A stretch of 64,000 nucleotides of DNA. It comes from Novosphingobium cyanobacteriorum. GTDB lineage: Bacteria; Pseudomonadota; Alphaproteobacteria; Sphingomonadales; Sphingomonadaceae. Positions within the stretch are counted from its first letter, which is position 1. Each line of letters begins with the position of its first letter. Shown here in pieces: positions 61,583 through 64,000 of the stretch. The notes beneath the pieces are model-generated. The model made no database searches, was not told the DNA's origin, and saw only the letters and a program-made list of their open reading frames with translations. The position numbers were made by a program, and so were the translations under genes. Location: positions 1-64,000 of the forward strand of contig NZ_JAROCY010000010.1 in the NCBI RefSeq assembly GCF_029436685.1, read 5' to 3'.

Positions 61583-62146
61583 ATGTCTCTCGTCGGAACC
61601 AGCATCAAGCCGTTCAAGACCACCGCCTTCGTGCAGGGCAAGTTCGTCGACGTCAGCGAAGCGGACGTGGCCGGCAAGTGGGCCGTGTTCTTCTTCTACC
61701 CGGCGGACTTCACCTTCGTGTGCCCGACCGAGCTGGAAGACCTTGCCGCCAAGTATGACGAGCTGAAGGGCCTGGGCGTGGAAGTCTATGCCGTGTCGAC
61801 CGACACGCATTTCAGCCACAAGGCCTGGCACGACAGCTCGCCCGCCATCGGCAAGATCAATTACTACATGCTGGGCGATCCTACCGGCACCATCACCCGC
61901 AACTTCGACGTGATGCGTGAAGGCCAGGGCCTGGCCGACCGCGGCACCTTCGTGGTCGATCCGGACGGCGTGATCCAGATCATGGAAACCACCTGCGAAG
62001 GCGTTGGCCGCAATGCCGAGGAACTGGTGCGCAAGATCAAGGCCGCCATCTACGTCCGCGAACACCCCGGCCAGGTCTGCCCGGCCAAGTGGGAATCGGG
62101 CGCCGAGACGCTGGCCCCGTCGATCGACCTCGTCGGCAAGATCTAA
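61583..62146 (+). CDS. ahpC: Alkyl hydroperoxide reductase subunit C (2-Cys peroxiredoxin)
   Basis: A 187-residue AhpC. Peroxidatic Cys47 lies in [14 protein letters not shown] and resolving Cys166 in [10 protein letters not shown]; both are present. It reduces hydrogen peroxide and organic hydroperoxides in the cytoplasm, recharged by AhpF. AAAGGAAG precedes the ATG. The gene is followed by a strong hairpin terminator region and then ahpF, so ahpC may be made in excess of ahpF. Confidence 0.97.
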   Translation: MSLVGTSIKPFKTTAFVQGKFVDVSEADVAGKWAVFFFYPADFTFVCPTELEDLAAKYDELKGLGVEVYAVSTDTHFSHKAWHDSSPAIGKINYYMLGDPTGTITRNFDVMREGQGLADRGTFVVDPDGVIQIMETTCEGVGRNAEELVRKIKAAIYVREHPGQVCPAKWESGAETLAPSIDLVGKI

Positions 62147-62163
62147 GGTCCATACGGGCCCCC

Positions 62164-62227
62164 GTGCCGGGAGCAATCCCGGCACGCCGGGCGGCGTTTC
62201 CTCATTTCCGCCGCCCGGCCCTCTTTT
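62164..62227 (+). terminator. Tandem hairpins between ahpC and ahpF
   Basis: GTGCCGGGA-GCAA-TCCCGGCAC (62164-62185) forms a perfect 9-bp stem. Next GCCGGGCGGCG (62186-62196) pairs perfectly with CGCCGCCCGGC (62209-62219), followed by CCTCTTTT. The second hairpin with its T-tract is a good intrinsic terminator or attenuator; it could set the ahpC to ahpF ratio. Confidence 0.75.
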
Positions 62228-62233
62228 CCCAAG

Positions 62234-62255
62234 AATGTTTCCCCGGGGAAACATT
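62234..62255. repeat. Perfect 22-bp palindrome followed by a T run, between ahpC and ahpF
   Basis: AATGTTTCCCC (62234-62244) is immediately followed by its exact reverse complement (62245-62255), then TTT. With no spacer it may be a protein-binding site or a repeat, or a second terminator with a tight loop. Confidence 0.6.
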
Positions 62256-62341
62256 TTTGCCGCACGCCAATTTGTCCTCTCTTCACGTCAGGCACACAGT
62301 GCCGTGGCGAATGCTCCCTCCTGCGTTGAAAGACCAAGACG

Positions 62342-63898
62342 ATGCCCGTCCTCGATCCTGCCACCACCGCCCAGCTGAAGGCCTACCTCGGCAACCTGCG
62401 CCGGCCGATCGAGCTGGTCGCGTCGCTCGATGAATCTCCCAAGTCACTGGAAATGCGTGATCTTGTTCAGGAGGTCGCTGCCCAGTCTGACAAGGTGACC
62501 GCCCGCTTCGACGGTGCCGACGCCCGCCGCCCCAGCTTTGCCATCCGTGCCGATGAAGGCCGGGCGGAGGCCGTGTTCGCCGGGCTGCCGATGGGCCACG
62601 AATTTACCTCGCTGGTGCTTGCCCTGCTGCATGTCGGCGGCCATCCGCCCAAGGAAGACGCCGAGCTTCTGGACGCCGTCCGTGCGCTGGAAGGGCCGCT
62701 TCACTTCGAGACGTTCTTCTCGCTCACCTGCCAGAACTGCCCCGACGTGGTTCAGGCGCTGAACATCATGGCGGCGCTGAACCCCAAAGTGACCCATACC
62801 GCCATTGACGGCGCGCTGTTCCAGGACGAGGTCGAGCGGCGCAAGGTCATGGCCGTGCCCATGGTGTTCCTGAACGGGGAACTGTTCGGGCAGGGGCGCA
62901 TGGACCTGGCGCAGATCATGGCCAAGGTGGACAGCGGCGCCACGGCGCGGGCGGCCGAGAAGATCAAGGCCAAGGAGCCGTTCGACGTGCTCGTGGTCGG
63001 TGGCGGCCCCGCCGGCGCGGCAGCGGCAATCTATGCCGCGCGCAAGGGCATCCGCACCGGCGTGGTGGCCGAACGCTTTGGCGGGCAGGTGCTGGACACC
63101 ATGGGGATCGAGAACTTCATCTCGGTTTCGCACACCGAAGGGCCCAAGCTGGCCGCGCAGCTGGAACAGCACGTGAAGGACTATGATGTCGACGTGATGA
63201 ACCTGCAGAAGGCGACCGCGCTGAAGCCTGCCAACGGCGATGGCTTTGCCACCGTGGAACTGGAAAGCGGCGCTGCGCTGAAGGCGAAGACCGTGATCCT
63301 TTCCACTGGCGCGCGCTGGCGCCAGATGGGCGTGCCGGGTGAGGACGAATACCGCAACAAGGGCGTGGCCTATTGTCCGCACTGCGATGGGCCCCTGTTC
63401 AAGGGCAAGCGCACGGCGGTGATCGGCGGCGGCAATTCCGGGGTGGAAGCGGCCATCGACCTGGCCGGCATCGTCGCCCATGTGACGCTGATCGAATTCG
63501 ACAGCCAGCTGCGCGCCGATGCGGTGCTGCAGGCCAAGCTGCGCAGCCTGCCCAACGTGACCATCGTCACCTCCGCGCTGACGACCGAAGTGCTGGGCAA
63601 TGGCGAGAAGGTTACCGGCCTGCGCTATCGCGACCGCACCACGGAAGCCGAGCATGTGGTCGAACTGGAGGGCATATTCGTCCAGATCGGCCTTGTGCCC
63701 AACACCGAATGGCTCAACGGTTCGATCGCGCTCAGCAACCGGGGTGAGATCGAGATTGACGCACGGGGCGAAACCAGCCTGCCGGGCGTGTTCGCGGCGG
63801 GTGACGCCACCACGGTGCCCTACAAGCAGATCGTGATCGCGATGGGCGAGGGCAGCAAGGCGGCGCTTTCGGCGTTTGATTACCTGATCCGCCATTGA
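62342..63898 (+). CDS. ahpF: Alkyl hydroperoxide reductase subunit F
   Basis: A 518-residue NADH-dependent flavoprotein that transfers electrons to AhpC. The N-terminal thioredoxin-like domain carries the disulfide Cys130/Cys133 ([11 protein letters not shown]). The FAD motif is [20 protein letters not shown], the redox disulfide is in [13 protein letters not shown] and the NADH motif is [16 protein letters not shown]. Length and all motifs are normal. It follows ahpC by 195 bp that hold two terminator-like hairpins. Confidence 0.97.
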   Translation: MPVLDPATTAQLKAYLGNLRRPIELVASLDESPKSLEMRDLVQEVAAQSDKVTARFDGADARRPSFAIRADEGRAEAVFAGLPMGHEFTSLVLALLHVGGHPPKEDAELLDAVRALEGPLHFETFFSLTCQNCPDVVQALNIMAALNPKVTHTAIDGALFQDEVERRKVMAVPMVFLNGELFGQGRMDLAQIMAKVDSGATARAAEKIKAKEPFDVLVVGGGPAGAAAAIYAARKGIRTGVVAERFGGQVLDTMGIENFISVSHTEGPKLAAQLEQHVKDYDVDVMNLQKATALKPANGDGFATVELESGAALKAKTVILSTGARWRQMGVPGEDEYRNKGVAYCPHCDGPLFKGKRTAVIGGGNSGVEAAIDLAGIVAHVTLIEFDSQLRADAVLQAKLRSLPNVTIVTSALTTEVLGNGEKVTGLRYRDRTTEAEHVVELEGIFVQIGLVPNTEWLNGSIALSNRGEIEIDARGETSLPGVFAAGDATTVPYKQIVIAMGEGSKAALSAFDYLIRH

Positions 63899-63919
63899 TC
63901 GGCTGACGGTTTGACCGCG

Positions 63920-63956
63920 AAGGCCGGTTCCTGTGCAAAGTGCAGGGACCGGCCTT
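63920..63956 (+). terminator. Terminator hairpin after ahpF
   Basis: AAGGCCGGTTCCTG (63920-63933) pairs with CAGGGACCGGCCTT (63943-63956), a 14-bp stem with one wobble, 22 bp after the stop codon, followed by a short T-containing tail (TGTG). Confidence 0.7.
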
Positions 63957-64000
63957 TGTGCTGTCTGGAATCTCGATTACATTCCGCGCTTTCGATTGTG

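Noticed and set aside
62444-63895. A 483-codon open frame antisense to ahpF
   Set aside because: ahpF has full motifs on the plus strand; the antisense frame is only a consequence of base composition.

Overview
The window looks like chromosomal DNA of a Sphingomonadales alphaproteobacterium, probably Novosphingobium or a close relative. This is inferred from high G+C, the style of the TonB-dependent receptor, RTX and ECF/kinase genes, a glutathione-dependent formaldehyde operon, and short ATGA-overlapping operons. No rRNA, tRNA, CRISPR array, phage or intact insertion sequence was seen.

Layout. 1-4.7 kb: formaldehyde detoxification (end of a class III alcohol dehydrogenase, a VOC protein, S-formylglutathione hydrolase), then divergent glpD and glpK. 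4.8-17.7 kb: a signalling and secretion island. It holds a TIR-TPR membrane protein translationally coupled to a TPR/Rossmann/class III nucleotidyl cyclase protein, two large RTX calcium-binding proteins, an ECF sigma factor with a membrane Ser/Thr kinase-TPR protein, and a TetR regulator. 17.8-19.3 kb: a two-gene operon resembling the alpha and beta subunits of C-glycoside deglycosidase. 19.6-21.1 kb: the scar of an exopolysaccharide locus, where the 5' part of a polyprenyl glycosylphosphotransferase gene meets the 5' part of a GDP-mannose dehydratase gene head-on.

21.3-35.7 kb: housekeeping and carbohydrate genes (NADP oxidoreductase, a lipoprotein resembling a glycoside hydrolase, a GT4/GH13 pair, pirin with a divergent LysR), c-di-GMP genes (two PilZ proteins and a DUF3391/HD-GYP protein), and a phosphate unit in which a Nudix domain is in frame with the DUF47 partner of the Pit transporter. 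35.8-42.4 kb: dipeptidase, Ppx/GppA, polyphosphate kinase, a lower-G+C CbrC-family gene and a transglutaminase. 42.8-46.8 kb: a sulfate ABC importer operon ending in yezD. 46.9-52 kb: TonB-dependent receptor, an exported HExxH protein with a TPR-like C-terminal half, and an AIM24 protein. 52-56.8 kb: an H-NOX / GAF-GGDEF-EAL operon divergent from a cytochrome b561-YceI fusion, then a TetR gene. 57-61.2 kb: a tripartite EmrAB-type efflux operon. 61.5-64 kb: ahpC and ahpF.

Themes that connect the genes are c-di-GMP and surface control (PilZ, HD-GYP, H-NOX with GGDEF-EAL, a degraded exopolysaccharide locus), phosphate and polyphosphate handling (pit, DUF47, ppx, ppk), and oxidative or electrophile defence (frmA/fghA, ahpCF, efflux).

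The most unusual signals are: (1) a dispersed repeat, present three times, that begins exactly at a gene's stop codon and is built from YTGAGA-like units spaced 10 and 11 bp apart; (2) the exopolysaccharide deletion scar, flanked by three copies of a 16-bp motif in consistent orientation; (3) the TIR/cyclase and sigma/kinase/RTX island; (4) the Nudix-DUF47 in-frame fusion; (5) the C-glycoside deglycosidase-like pair.
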